Program-made: the position numbers and the translations under genes
Shown: in pieces, positions 36,610-48,599 of the stretch
Numbering within the stretch: the first letter of the stretch is position 1
Layout: the number at the start of each line of letters is the position of its first letter
The notes under the pieces: generated by a model
What the model was told of the DNA's origin: nothing
The model's input: the letters and a program-made list of their open reading frames with translations, nothing else
The model's database searches: none
Source of the DNA: Tanypteryx hageni
Taxonomy: Eukaryota > Arthropoda > Insecta > Odonata > Petaluridae
DNA: 64,000 bases
Direction of reading: 5' to 3'
Assembly (NCBI GenBank): GCA_028673005.1
Contig: CM054116.1
Coordinates: 93,082,707-93,146,706, forward strand

Positions 36610-37270
36610 TATGTCACGGTAAATGTGCTTAGTCCGGTAAATGTGTACATTTCCCGGTTAATGTGCACATTTACCACCAAGTTCGGTAAATGTAAGTATA
36701 ACATACCTTCACCGATTGGATTGGGGAAATGTACACATTTACCTAGAGACACTGGTAAATGTGGATAAACGTCGCAACACAGGCCACAACATGGCGGCGT
36801 CGCGAACATCTGTTGCAGTTTAGAAGCACGGTAAATGTCCGTTGTCCGGTAAATGTGTAAATTTCCTGGTAAATGTGCGCAACTAACTAAACTAAATTTG
36901 AACATGAAGGCAAATTATACTCGGCCCCACCGTGTTGGGTAAGTTAGTCGAAGTGTTTTTGGTTCCTCCCCACGTTCACTGTGTTCCCCCCTCGAGTTGG
37001 GAAGCGTTCATCTTAATATATACCAGTGGAGCCGAACCCTCGATGATTTTTGTTATAAATTAACCTAATTATTAAAGTGTAGCATTTCTCATTCTTACTT
37101 ATTTCCACATTTACCAAGGCACATCGGTTAAAGTGCACATTTACCGGGAACTGTACGGATAATACGTATTTCAGGAAACTTAAACTTACATTTACCGAGC
37201 TTGGTGGTGAATGTGTACATTTACCAGTAAATGTACACATTTCCCGATTACGTACTTTTACCGTAACATA
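36610..37270. mobile_element. Unclassified DNA element with about 165-bp TIRs built from GGTAAATGTGTACATTTACC units
   Basis: The left arm (36610-36775) and the reverse complement of the right arm (37100-37270) align along their length. Shared blocks are TATGTYACGGTAAA at the tip, AAATGTGTACATTT, CACCACCAAG, CTCGGTAAATGTAAGT and TGGTAAATGTGGA. The arms consist of repeated, mostly palindromic GGTAAATGT / ACATTTACC modules. A third, partial copy of the arm tip lies inside at about 36826-36888. There is no transposase ORF. Flanks show no clear target-site duplication, so the superfamily is open. The 118- and 66-residue frames across it are spurious. Confidence 0.8.
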
Positions 37271-37419
37271 TTCATCCCTCACTGCATTAAATCTCTCTTT
37301 CTTCTCCAATCAACTCTTAATCGTTCATCATGCGATCGTGTGTACAAAGGGAGTTCCGATGCACCACCGATGCTCACTTGTTTCTGCCGCATTGCGTGTT
37401 GCCACCGTCTTTTCTCCCC

Positions 37420-37600
37420 CGCCTCCTCTTCCTTCTTTCCCCTTTCCTCCTCTTCATCCCTCTCCCTCCCTCTTCCTCCCTCTCCCGCTGGCCCTTACTC
37501 CCTCCATCTCTCTCGCGATTTAACCCATTCCCTAACACTCCCCGCCACTCCCTCGCACCCCCCACCACACTCCCTCCTCTCCTTTTACCCATTACTTAAG
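37420..37600. repeat. Pyrimidine-rich low-complexity tract
   Basis: CCTCC/CTTCC mixture without a regular unit. Overlapping frames are artefacts. Confidence 0.85.
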
Positions 37601-39530
37601 CTTGCGTGCGTCACGCCTATTTGTCACGAGCGCGGTTTTTTGCGGCACTATAGCGACAAACACTTCCACCCGAAATCAATTCCGTACGCGTTTTTCCTGC
37701 ATTTTTCCTCGCTCAATTGACTGCTCTGCGGTGATTTTGTCGATGGAGGCAGTAAATCGATCATAGGAGAAGTGATACACATATGGATTACGAGCCGTAT
37801 GAAAAGTGTTTGGTTTTATTCCTTTGCAAGTTTTGATGTGGCCATTTTGGTTCCGGCTTCGCCTTCAACTGGGTTTCTGTGGAAAGTTGAGCATGTCGCT
37901 TATTTTTTTACTCGTTAAGTTTTCATCGTGCCACATTCTACTGTAATAGACGAGGGAAGAAATTTTATTTCTTAATAACTTTTAATAACACGAGGAAATA
38001 ACCCTTGTTGTTGATATAAATGAAATGACTCAAATATTCTGATGGTATGAAGCATAATTTTTGGAGAATTGAAAAAAAAATATTTCAAGAAATGAAACTA
38101 TTTCCCTTAGTCTATTTTTTAATCCAGAAATGTGATTGTTAAAGCTTACTGTTTCATTTGTCTTTCAAAAATAAAATGTGCGGAACTAAAGATTCATGCT
38201 TTCCAAATTTTCTAACGCAAATCGCCTCTGGCTGTAAAACTCTTGAATTGGAAAGTGTTGCGAACTTTCCGTTGCCATGGTCTTCCGTAAAGAAAATGTT
38301 TAAAATAAAAAAATTCTGAGAGAAAAAGGACAGATACTGAAATTATTACGATACCAGTTGAGACTTAAGAAAATGTGCCGAAAATATGCATGGCGCATAA
38401 TGGTGTTTGCCCCATTTGTCATCTTCCTGAGAAACCTCGCCGTTTTGTTGGATGACGGTATTCATGCGATTATCACAGATATGCGATCTAGACCATTGTC
38501 GCTGCTTTCTATCATGTTAGCTGAAATTTTATTCCTTAAATTGAAAAACGCGAGTTTCACGTTAAGCGTATGCCTTCTAAAGTTCTTTTGGCCAACGAGT
38601 GTATTTTAGTATTCAATACATCATGGATACGAAATACCTAATTCCTTTGTTAAATCTTTACGTTATTGTATTATTAAAACAGTATGTTGCCATACTAACA
38701 CGGAATGCCAGATTTTGGTTTTGGATGTCTATATTAATTCTAAATACATTTTTAAAATTTATTTACATCAATATTTAGCGACGGAAGTATAAAAGAAAGC
38801 AGAATTCAAATTCATTTAGTCGTCATTAAGGGTTTTAATGCCTCATATAAAATAATTTATACAGCTCTTGCTCTTTCTGCGCTAAATAACCTGGAGTTTC
38901 AGATGTGCTGACAGTCATGTATAAATTCTAAATTATAATTTGGTTGAAACATTAAGTTAGCTATGAGAATGTATCATTAGTTCGTTCAAAACATTCGTTT
39001 TCCAAATTAACTTTATAGAATTACGACATTCGTATGTTATCACACATTATACTAAAATTTACATCTCTAAAAATATTTTATTCGCCTCAAAAATTGGTGA
39101 AATTATAATTTTTGATCCAAGGACTAGGAAACCAAAGGGGTGGAAACATTGAAGTGAAATAAAATATGTTATAGATTAATCTGGAGACATTGCGAAGGAA
39201 CATGCTAACTTAAGGAATAGGCAATAAGCTTGTAACACACACTTCATTTTTAAATACGCAATTACGCCGTACTTTCCAAAGTTTAAAAAAAGAGATTCTT
39301 GGAAACCTCTAGTCACGTCAAATTACACAAACAGACCAATTATTCCTTTAAAAGTTGTAAGATTATTTATGTTTCATGAGTTTATCCCGTAACATAAAAT
39401 TCTAGATTCCCAAAATAATCTTTAATAACCGCTCTAAATTAAAGGTCACACGTGCGATTAATTGTGAGAGCGCAACGCGAACTTCTGTTATCTGGATTTA
39501 ATTGCGACTGCGCTCATTTGCGAAGACGTC
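37601..39530. other. AT-rich intergenic DNA
   Basis: No gene, RNA or element recognised. Confidence 0.55.
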
Positions 39531-39535
39531 TGTTT

Positions 39536-39868
39536 CGCTCTCTCCTTTTCTCTCTCTTCTTTTCTCTCTCCTTTTCTCTCTCCTTTTCTCTCACCTTTTC
39601 TCTCTCCTTTTCTCTCTCCTTTTCTATCTTTTATCTCTCCCCCTCCTCTCTCCTTACCCTCTCTATCTCCTCCCCCTCTCTCTCTCCCCTCTCTCCTCCT
39701 CCTCTCTCCCCCCTCTCTCTCTCCCCCCTCTCTCTCTCCCCCCTCTCTCTCTCCCCCCCTCTCTCTCTCCCCCCCTCTCTCTCTCCCCCCTCTCTCTCTC
39801 CCTCCACCTCGTTTGAATCTCTCTCCCCCCCTCTCTCTCTCCCTCCACCTCGTTTGAATCTCTCTCTA
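39536..39868. repeat. Pyrimidine minisatellites (14-, 16- and 42-base units)
   Basis: First a CTCTCTCCTTTTCT unit repeats five or more times. Then CCCCCCTCTCTCTCTC repeats about six times. Last, a 42-base segment containing CCCTCCACCTCGTTTGAATC occurs twice (about 39800 and 39840). Confidence 0.93.
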
Positions 39869-39869
39869 A

Positions 39870-41440
39870 TCCGCAGACTTCGTTAAAGGTTATAAATTAT
39901 GTATTTCCATATCTCTGGAACATGCGTGTGACAAGCAATATACTCTACCAAGGTGCGCTGGGAGAAGTTCAAAAGCCGAAGTTCAATTTTTCTTTTCGTC
40001 ATTCCTATCTTGGTCCTATCGTAACATCTGTTCCAGAGGATGAATTTGACAGTTTCTGTCTGACGCAGAGGGCGAGGGATCTCATGATTTTTAAACTGCA
40101 ATGTAGAAAAATACCATTCTTGAATGTTTTTAAAATTTCCTTTTACCATTTTTGTAATTTTCTATGGATCGTATGTTGTTATCTTTTTAAAAATTATTTC
40201 ATGCATTAAAACGAAAATTTTTTAATTCTTAGTTATCTGTTGTTTTAAATTATCATTTTACAAATCTTCTAAATTACGTCTGCTAAATAAATGGTTAACA
40301 GTTGAACAGCTAATTCAAAATGGCGGTAATCTACATCGAAATATACGCTTAAGTTTGTGGTTCACATTTTATACCCGGCGTATAAGGCGACCCCAAGATT
40401 TTTACTGAATTTTTTAATCGTCAAAGGTCGACTTGTAGACCGGCATATACGGTATTTCTCGGTTCTAATCGCCGCCTGTTCCAACAGTCCGTTAGAAAAA
40501 GCGATCGTAAAATGGTCACTCGCGGTCTAAGGCAGCAGAAATCTACAAACTCAAATTTTTTATAGTTATTACAACAAAATAAATATCATTTTTACAAACT
40601 ATTAAGCTTGAGAAAATTTCTCCTTCATGGATTTTTATGAGAAAAGTGTTCAATTTTCCGTAAATTTTTTAAATTGAAAATTAATTGTAAAAATATAATA
40701 AGTAGAGATTCCTTATATTTTTTCTCATTAAGAAGTTTTCATAGTTTTTTCTGATACAAATGTCGGATAGCCATGTGCTATCTCTATGAACCTTTTCATA
40801 ATTGTAATGAAACGTATTGATAAAATCTGTGCCTAACAATTCCTTGAAGTTAAAAGAAAAGAACATTTGGCTTACTCCCTTTCAACACCCATTAATTCAG
40901 CACCGTAATCTAAGCGAATTGCGTACAGTTACTATAGCAAATCTAGTGATTAACCTATTGACCCAAAACTTCTGATGCTTTATACGTAAGAAGCCTCGCA
41001 TGTGAATTATTTTCTATAGTTCAAAGAGTATCAAACGTGTACGGTTGTATTCCAGGAACGCTGAAGTGCTTATTAATAACCACTTGTTAATTATTTTCCC
41101 CGAAGTGGAAGTCATGTAGGAATTTAGAACTATGTAGTTTATGATGTGATTTGAAGTACGATAGATATCTCAAAAACAGTATTGGGGTCAAAATGTTTAT
41201 TTAAATTCAATCCTATGCAACGAGTTTTCGTAAATCCTTAATTATATATAATACGAGCAATGTATATGAATCTCTTTTGCTAAGCGGTTAACGAAGGGCA
41301 GCGCAAATGCATAATTTTCCTAGGAAAAAATCCCATCTCTCGATGCATAACCTCGGCAGAGAATGCCTGGCAATCGAAAAAAATAAAAGGAAAATTAAAT
41401 CATAGGATTTCATGGTAGAGTTACCTCGTGAATAAATACA
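39870..41440. other. AT-rich intergenic DNA with one possible MITE
   Basis: Apart from the candidate at 40370-40458, nothing is recognised on either strand. Confidence 0.5.
40370..40458. mobile_element. Possible very short TIR element
   Basis: CCGGCGTATAAGGCGACC on the left and, from the other strand, TACCGTATATGCCGG then CTACAAGTCGACC on the right are partly complementary. This style of TIR occurs in several DNA-transposon families. No clear target duplication. Confidence 0.35.
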
Positions 41441-41446
41441 ACTGGA

Positions 41447-41757
41447 AAACACCCCAGAAAGAAAGTAAAAATCTCTTGGATCTTTTACGAGCTACCTTAG
41501 ATCAGTTTCCAAACTGTTTCGCTACGTCCAACGAAGGGTGACGTGAGATACGCTCAAACTATGTATGAGAACATTTTATATTAAAGGATAATTATTCCGG
41601 TAAAAACCCCAGAAAGAAAGTAAAAATCTCTTGGATCTTTTACGAGTTACCTTAGATCAGTTTCCAAACTGTGTCGCTACGTCCAACGAAGGGTGACGTG
41701 AGATACGCTCAAACTATGTATGAGAACATTTTATATTAAAGCATAATTCTTCCGGTA
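41447..41757. repeat. Recent 155-base tandem duplication
   Basis: Two direct copies with a period of 155 bases, both containing CCCCAGAAAGAAAGTAAAAA, TCCAACGAAGGGTGACGTGA and ATTCTTCCGG or ATTATTCCGG. I count only about four differences, so the duplication is recent. Confidence 0.95.
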
Positions 41758-42469
41758 AAAACATAGAAACTGCGTAAAATATATACAGATCAATGACTGT
41801 AAGAAACAATAAAACTAAACACAGAAACACAAATACGGGCAATCTTAATAATAATATAAACAGAAACCTTTTGTTATATTATAAAATTTATATTATATCT
41901 CGTTAACCTCGGTTTCGGTAACCTGCGACTCTATAATCGGTGAGTAATCGCAAATTCGCCATACACTACTGCATTACATACACTGCCGGTCTCTCCTCTT
42001 ACTTGAATTTAACACTTCGAAACACATACGCGTATGTACTCACACTTGTACAAAAAATAAAATAAACGGCGCGATATACATTGCACAAACTTTCTCATAT
42101 ACGTATATACGTTTGGTCGACTCTGTGTACGCTTTTAAAATAAAAACGCTTATAAATCAAAGTTAACCTAAGTTTAGCGTATATTTTAATGCCAATGGTC
42201 GATATTTAGTAATTTTTTGGGAGATATGGCTTAGTTAGTATTATTTGTGACATCAGAACCATAGAATAGAGTACCCTTAATTGTTGCGCCATGTCGTTCA
42301 TCTCTTCAGAGTGTCTATTATGTCTATCATCCACAAATATGATATATCATTAAATTTAGTTTAACCGTTTAGGCTGTAACAAGATTTTGAGTGGATCACG
42401 GCGGAGGCCTGACGTAGTTTTTTATGAAAAAAGGATTTGCAAAAGATGATATATTGCACAAATACGAGA

Positions 42470-42655
42470 TATCATTCGATTTTATGTACGCGTTTGGGCT
42501 CCAGAACAGCGAACAGACCGACAGACTGACAGACGGCATGGGGAAAACCATTTTTATGGGCTCAGGGACACCTAAAACGTGTATTTCCGACAAAATCTCG
42601 AAGTCGAATTTTTTACGATAACAATACTTTCTCATTATACTACGTATATGAGAAA
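42470..42655 (+). mobile_element. Hairpin-ended repeat family 'A', 3' end fragment
   Basis: It holds AAAACGTGTATTTCCGACAA, ATCTCGAAGTCGAA and the best-preserved family palindrome, CTTTCTCATTATACTACG mirrored by TATATGAGAAAG (about 42629-42656). Upstream, CAGACCGACAGACTGACAGA is a short degenerate repeat. It is diverged from the other copies, perhaps a related subfamily. Confidence 0.65.
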
Positions 42656-43205
42656 GTAAAATGGAGGATTGTGGTGATCACGTTATTTTTGGCATGTAGC
42701 TTGGGCATCGCCACCAGAAAAAATCTGAAAAACACTGCCTTAGGCAAAACATTTGTTCCATGTCAAATTTTAGATTTTTGCCGTAAATGTGCATTTAGTC
42801 ATGTTATATTCCATTACATACCGCAATGTATATCATACCAAAAATGCATGACATTTGTTTCCAAGCTTATTTTTTGTATGCAGATAGTTAATATATATTA
42901 GAAAAAAGTGACAGTATAATTTAATTATTTCATACGCAAAAGACACCATATTTATAAACGCTGAAACTGATAATTATAGCCTCTTGTTGCGTCACTGAAA
43001 GCGAAAGCTTCATACGCTGATTCGTTAGGTTTTTAATATGCAAGATGCCATGATAAGTATGAAAGTTGTTAAAAATGATTTTGTCATGTTCGACTTGCTA
43101 TTGGATCTTCCTGGCGTATTTTATATAAGGAGCTTATTCTATAAATGTCGCAAAATAAGATATATATATATTTTCATTCCTCACCTAATAAAAATAAAGA
43201 AAAGT

Positions 43206-43233
43206 AAACGCATGAAAAAATTTTCATGCGTTT
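43206..43233. repeat. Perfect 13-bp hairpin
   Basis: AAACGCATGAAAA, two A, then TTTTCATGCGTTT. No element boundary or gene is evident beside it. Confidence 0.85.
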
Positions 43234-43753
43234 TCCTTAAAACAAATATTCAGTTAAGCGACACAGATAGCCAAATAAAAGTATCTAACGATGTTTTTCG
43301 TGCTCTACTCAAAACAACATGAAGCGTCGATAAGAAATGAAGCTAAAAAGAGGTGCAAAAAGAATCATTCGAGAAAGATTACTCACTAACAAATAGAAAC
43401 GCCGGGAAAAGGGCTGGAAAACATCCCCATATCGAGGCGGAAAAGGTGAAACTGTAAAAAAAACACCCAATTCCTCGCGAAAACAGTTCCCCGAAGAAAA
43501 CAAGCTTGTTTGTTTTTCCGCCGCGAGGGAGGCACATGACGCTATAAGAGCGGTGAAACTCCTCGGGTAGAGGGTACAACGGAAAAGAGAGGAAAAAAAT
43601 ATGGAGAGAGGGTGGGAAAAGGGAGAGAAAAATGGAGGGCGGAGGGATCAGACACGATAAATGGCGATAACTTTTGCCGCTCGATGCGTGTGTCCATCTT
43701 TTAAGAAGGAAATAGGAGATGAGACGCACCTGCTCCAACACTTTCTTCTAAAC

Positions 43754-44220
43754 CAAAGCTTTTCGACCTTATTTTCCCGCTTGCCATCTCCATAGCCGTA
43801 TGCGGTACCATGTACCAGAATAGGATCTGGAAAACCTCACCACATCTGGTAGTTAGTTCTTGTTGCAAACAAAATGGTTTACCGTAGGAATTTCATTATG
43901 GTTTCTCATACAATTCAAATGAAACGCCTAATAACTTAGTATAAAAATACGTGAACGTAGCCAAAAAAAGTTTCAAATATATTTTAATTAAAATTAAACT
44001 TTTTCAAGAAGTTTTCAGAGGGAGATCTGTGGTATGTTTTGCACACAGGCATTCTCAATTACTGCGAAATTTTAAATGAAAGTGTCAAATATGTTTCCGG
44101 CTACTGGAGTATGTTTGAAAAATTAATTTAAAATGGTTATTTCTGTTTGCGCCTACGTACTATCCCAACTAGCGACGGCGTACTTTGAGTGGAACTCGTG
44201 GCACCGGTTTTGAAGCGCTG
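43754..44220. mobile_element. hAT-type MITE
   Basis: Left end CAAAGCTTTTCGACC. Right end, on the other strand, CAGCGCTTCAAAACC. The flanks TTCTAAAC (43746-43753) and ATCTAAGC (44221-44228) agree at six of eight positions. The TIRs are diverged, so this is an older insertion. No coding capacity. Confidence 0.7.
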
Positions 44221-44229
44221 ATCTAAGCT

Positions 44230-46250
44230 ATAACCTAGCTTTAACCCTTAAGACTCTCTCTTTATCCAAGATTCTTCTTACTCTTGAACTTCTCCTTCCG
44301 AGGCGATTGTTCAGCGTCCTCCTTATCGCGTCTCTCCGTAGATCTCGCAACTCCGTTTTCGATGAGGGTCAGGTGTCGAAGTAATATTAGTTAAATGGAA
44401 AGTTAAACCTAGATGGGAAATATAAGTGGATAATTCCTAACTAATACTTGAGAGGGAAGGTGAGGGAAACTATAGATGAGGCGGTGAAAAATGTTGGTCG
44501 GACGTGTTTAAATTAGAAACGAGGCTGATGACGAGAGTAAGACAGGAGAATAGGAAAAGAAGACATCGAGCATAAAGACTGTAATTGGAAGAGGAGAGAG
44601 AGGACAGCACAGTAGGGACTTGTTGAAGAGATAAGAATTAATCATGGTCACGTGTCGAAAGAGACGGAGCTGAAAATCTTTTGCATTAGGCTTCTTTTTA
44701 TGTCTATACAAGGGTCCACAAAATTAATCTAGAAAAATAATCAGTGTAGCAGGATGTAGGATTAAATATGACATGATTTTATTGTAATTTTGTACTTACT
44801 TCTTAGCACAGTTTACTTGCGAGCATGGAAGTTTTCCAATAGTAATAATATCCATTTTTTCATCGAAAGACCCCGTAAGTAAATTATTTTTTTAGACGCT
44901 TATAAGAACTGGAAAACAAATGTGAGCTTACGAAGCGATTAAAAAAACTTCACTTGTGATAAACATCTTACCGTACAAATTGCAGCGTAAGTAACAACAT
45001 AAATCGAACTTTTGGTTACCAGATAAGCATTCGCGTTCTATTTTACCGTTATAATATTAATGGGCGATTTTATTCAGTAAAAGGGTGGGATTTTAAGCTC
45101 GAGAGAACAGAGTTATCACTTTGATTGCCGTTGGGGATTTCATACTACTAAACTGACAAGAGTAGATAATATCACGGAGTTAGCAATCTGCTGCAAGAGA
45201 AAATAAAAAATTTGACCTTATGTAAAAAAAGGAAAACGGCACCCGGTGCTAAGTGCTCCAGCTAATTACCTCATAAACGCTAGTGAAAAGGATCCGAGCG
45301 AGTAAAAAGAGGAATGGCGATTGTTATTATTATTTCCATTCACCCTTCGCTCAGGGGGGAAAGAAAATTTCCTTTATCACTTCAGAAGAAAGGGTTTCTT
45401 TTGGGTCGTACGCGCTGAGCTTAAAGAACGTCTTATTATCTTAAGCAAATACATATGTACGTCAACCTCTTATGCATTCTGTTTGCAAAGGGAATTCTAT
45501 TCACTTTGGCTCTTAAAAATCACTGTGCTAAAATATACGACTATTTCGTGTTAAGAAACGTGCTCGAGGTGCACAAAGGAGAAGAAAATCCATTCTTCTC
45601 CGGTGAATTGCTTCTTAAAATGCCTTTTTGGAATGACTGGATGCGAGTTTGAACGATAATTGGTTAATTTATAGTGTCATTGCATAATTAATATTTTATC
45701 CCCAAAACCAACTTTTTGCATTTCTAAAAACAAAAATATCTACAATTAGGCATAGCTTGAAAGAAAAATTAATTTAAATTAATGTTTTAAAAATTATCGT
45801 TTGTAAATCATAAGATATCCTTACCAAACATTCATTGATTAAGTCGACTAATCTACTGCAAGTTGGATTTTTGTTGAAATTATATATTTATATCTAAGTA
45901 TGCGAGCATTGTGAATACATTTATTATGTATGTATACGGCGCATCAGTTCAGCAACACATAATAACATCTAATCACTATAAAGCGCCATAAACTACCATG
46001 TTTGCGAGTCGAGTGGGCTCATTTTCGAATGGAACTTTTGTATTCATAAAATCGCACTAATAAACTATAGAATATCAACATGTGGCTAATAATTCATTTC
46101 TTCAGAAAAGTGACGGAAGAAATTTTATTGTAATTAATCAGTTTGCCAATTAATATGACGTTAACAAGTTTACCACTGTTACTGTGACTATGAGGTTATA
46201 TTCTGAAATATTGCTTTATTGCAAATGTTTAAATGATAAATTTTTGTAGT
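44230..46250. other. AT-rich intergenic DNA
   Basis: Nothing recognised. Confidence 0.55.
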
Positions 46251-46254
46251 TAAG

Positions 46255-46500
46255 TTCCATATTCTCTGTTTAAAACCAAGTCTCGCATTATAATGCATTT
46301 AAAATGACGATATAATAATACGATTCTAATATGCTTATTGCCAATTAAAACTAGCAAAATTAATTATATCAGTCGAGTTTCATATTCAGCAGGTGTAAAA
46401 CAGATTCTCGCATTATAATGGGTTTTCAATGAGGATATCATAATACGATCCTAATATTTTGCCAAATGGAAATAGTGAAGCTAATTGGACCAATATCGAC
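46255..46500. repeat. Old tandem duplication of a 122-base unit
   Basis: Copies at about 46255-46377 and 46378-46500 share TCTCGCATTATAATG, ATAATACGAT, TAATAT and a final AATATCGAC or TATATCAGTCGA. They are clearly diverged, unlike the 155-base duplication at 41447. Confidence 0.8.
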
Positions 46501-46504
46501 TGAA

Positions 46505-47820
46505 TCAGAAATGAGCGTTTGTGAATCAGTGCTTAGAATCATAACTTGTATTTCGTTATGCCAAAGAAAATTATTAATATAAATCTCCGCGTAAACACCG
46601 AAATCAAAACACTAAGAACTGTTTTCGGCGTACCCTTTGAATGCCTCACATATCCGACTTGTATAACAACCCTTACGACGCCATAAATTGAATAATATAT
46701 AAACTCGCCTCCCTCAAAACAAAAGTTCTCTTTCCGAGGATTTAAAAAAGTGGAAGCAAAAGGCTCCGAGTATGTCGGGGCGTTCCCTAAACTCCCTCGC
46801 GCTTTTCTCGCCCCCTTCCGTTTTTTGTGTACCACTTCCAAAGCGAAAAAACTAAGCGCGTTAATTTGGTTTATTCCTACTCTGGAGCTCTTTTCTTTTT
46901 TTATGTCCCTTAATCAAATCCGCCCGGCCTTTTTAATTTTTCGCTGTTTTCTTCCCCCCTGTTTCCAAAAGAGGACCTCTTTTCCTACTGCTCTCCCTCT
47001 TTCTCTCCGACTCACTCCGGGAAATCGCTCCGCGGCTAAACTCCCCCTCTGCGCTATTATAAACCCCTTAAATGTTTCCCCCTTTGTGTATTTCCCTGCT
47101 CAGGCCGCAAAACCTCTCTGGAGCAAGGGTGAGATGCCGTTGTTATTCATGCACACACCCCATAAATTTGATATTCTTTTTTCCGTAAAAAGGGAGAAAA
47201 AATCTCGCACGCGAGTGTTTTGCAGGGAAAGGGGAGAGAAAAGAGAGAAAGTTCCTAATTATCGACTTCCCTTGAAGGAGTATGCGTCGTTTCGAAACGG
47301 GTAAGGATCCATCCTTAATCCACTTACGTTGCTCTGCGCTTGTTTTCCTTCATCCTTTCCTTTCGTTATATCTTCTCTTATCTTTGGCCTCACCTTTGTC
47401 TTTATTATAGTCTTCATCTCCGCCTCTCTTCCCCTCTAACTCTCTCTCCCCCTTTCACTCTCTCCCCCTCTCACTCTCTCTCCCCCTATAACTCTCTCTC
47501 CCCCTCTAACTATTGAAGTATTCCTACCAAATTCCAATCTTCTACCTAGTCGGGATGTTTATTTAAACACGTCACATGTAAAAACGTCTCTATGGAGGAT
47601 AATGCTGCTAATTAACTTTATCAAAACAAAATAAATAGAAAAAACTTGTTAAAGGCGTTCTAATTAATCATCTGACTGATACTGAACAAAATACCAACAT
47701 CGGAGAGGAAATAATTAATACTTATTCTTTTGTGTGGGGATATTTTGTCCTAGTTGGCGTTTGAGAGCATTATTTTCGGAGCCGTTTTGTCTGGGGCCGT
47801 TTTGTCCGGGACCCCCTTTC
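46505..47820. other. Intergenic DNA
   Basis: A 184-residue open frame (46750-47304, plus) has no recognisable domain and no start context. A CT-rich tandem at 47425-47515 repeats CTCTCTCTCCCCCT. Confidence 0.5.
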
Positions 47821-47821
47821 T

Positions 47822-48585
47822 CCGCCTATACTTCTATCTCTCCCTACCTCTCCCTGTACCTCTCTCTGTACCTCTCTCCCTACCTCTCTATCTACCTCTC
47901 TCTATCTACCGCTCTCTATACCGCTCTCTCTACCTCTCTCTCTACCTCTCTCTCTACCTCTCTCTCTACCGCTCTCTCTACCTCTCTCTCTACCTATACC
48001 CTATACCTATATACTCCCCATACCCTCTCCCTACTCTTTCCACCTCTCTCTGCATCTCTCTCTTCCTTCTATCTCTCTCTCTACCTATCTCCCTCTACCT
48101 ATCTCAACCTCTACCTCTCTCCTTACCTGTGCCTTTGTCTCTTCGACTACATATCCTTCTATCTCTCCCTCTATCTCTCACCCTACCTCTCACTCTACCT
48201 CTCTCACTTTCTATATCTCTCTACCTCTCTCTCTACCTCTCTCTCTCCATCTCTCTCTGCATCTCTCTTCCTTCTATCTCTCTCTCTACCTATCTCCCTC
48301 TACCTATCTCAACCTCTACCTCTCTCCTTACCTGTGCCTTTGTCTCTTCGACTACATATCCTTCTATCTCTCCCTCTATCTCTCACCCTACCTCTCACTC
48401 TACCTCTCTCTTTCTATATCTCTCTACCTCTCTCAATCTCTTTCTCCCTCCCTCCCTCCCTCCCTCTCTCTCCCTCTCTTTCTCCCTCTCTGTCTCCCTC
48501 TCTGCCCCTCCCTCTTTCTCCCTCTCCCTCTCTCTACCTCTCTCTCTATACCTTTCTCTACCTCTCAACCTTTCCATCTCTCGAG
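47822..48585. repeat. Pyrimidine minisatellite with a 205-base internal duplication
   Basis: Mostly CTCTACCTCTCT units. A longer segment containing TACCTGTGCCTTTGTCTCTT and CGACTACATATCCTTC occurs at about 48055-48235 and again 205 bases downstream. Long Leu/Ser/Tyr-rich frames through it (372 and 295 residues) are artefacts. Confidence 0.95.
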
Positions 48586-48599
48586 GCCGTTGTGTGCGT

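Larger units (their letters stand above)
41770..43745. other. AT-rich intergenic DNA
   Basis: It contains the family-A end fragment and a perfect hairpin, listed separately. No gene recognised. Confidence 0.5.

Noticed and set aside
46750..47304. 184-residue frame
   Set aside because: No recognisable domain, no splice or start support, and biased pyrimidine composition. I left it unannotated as a gene.
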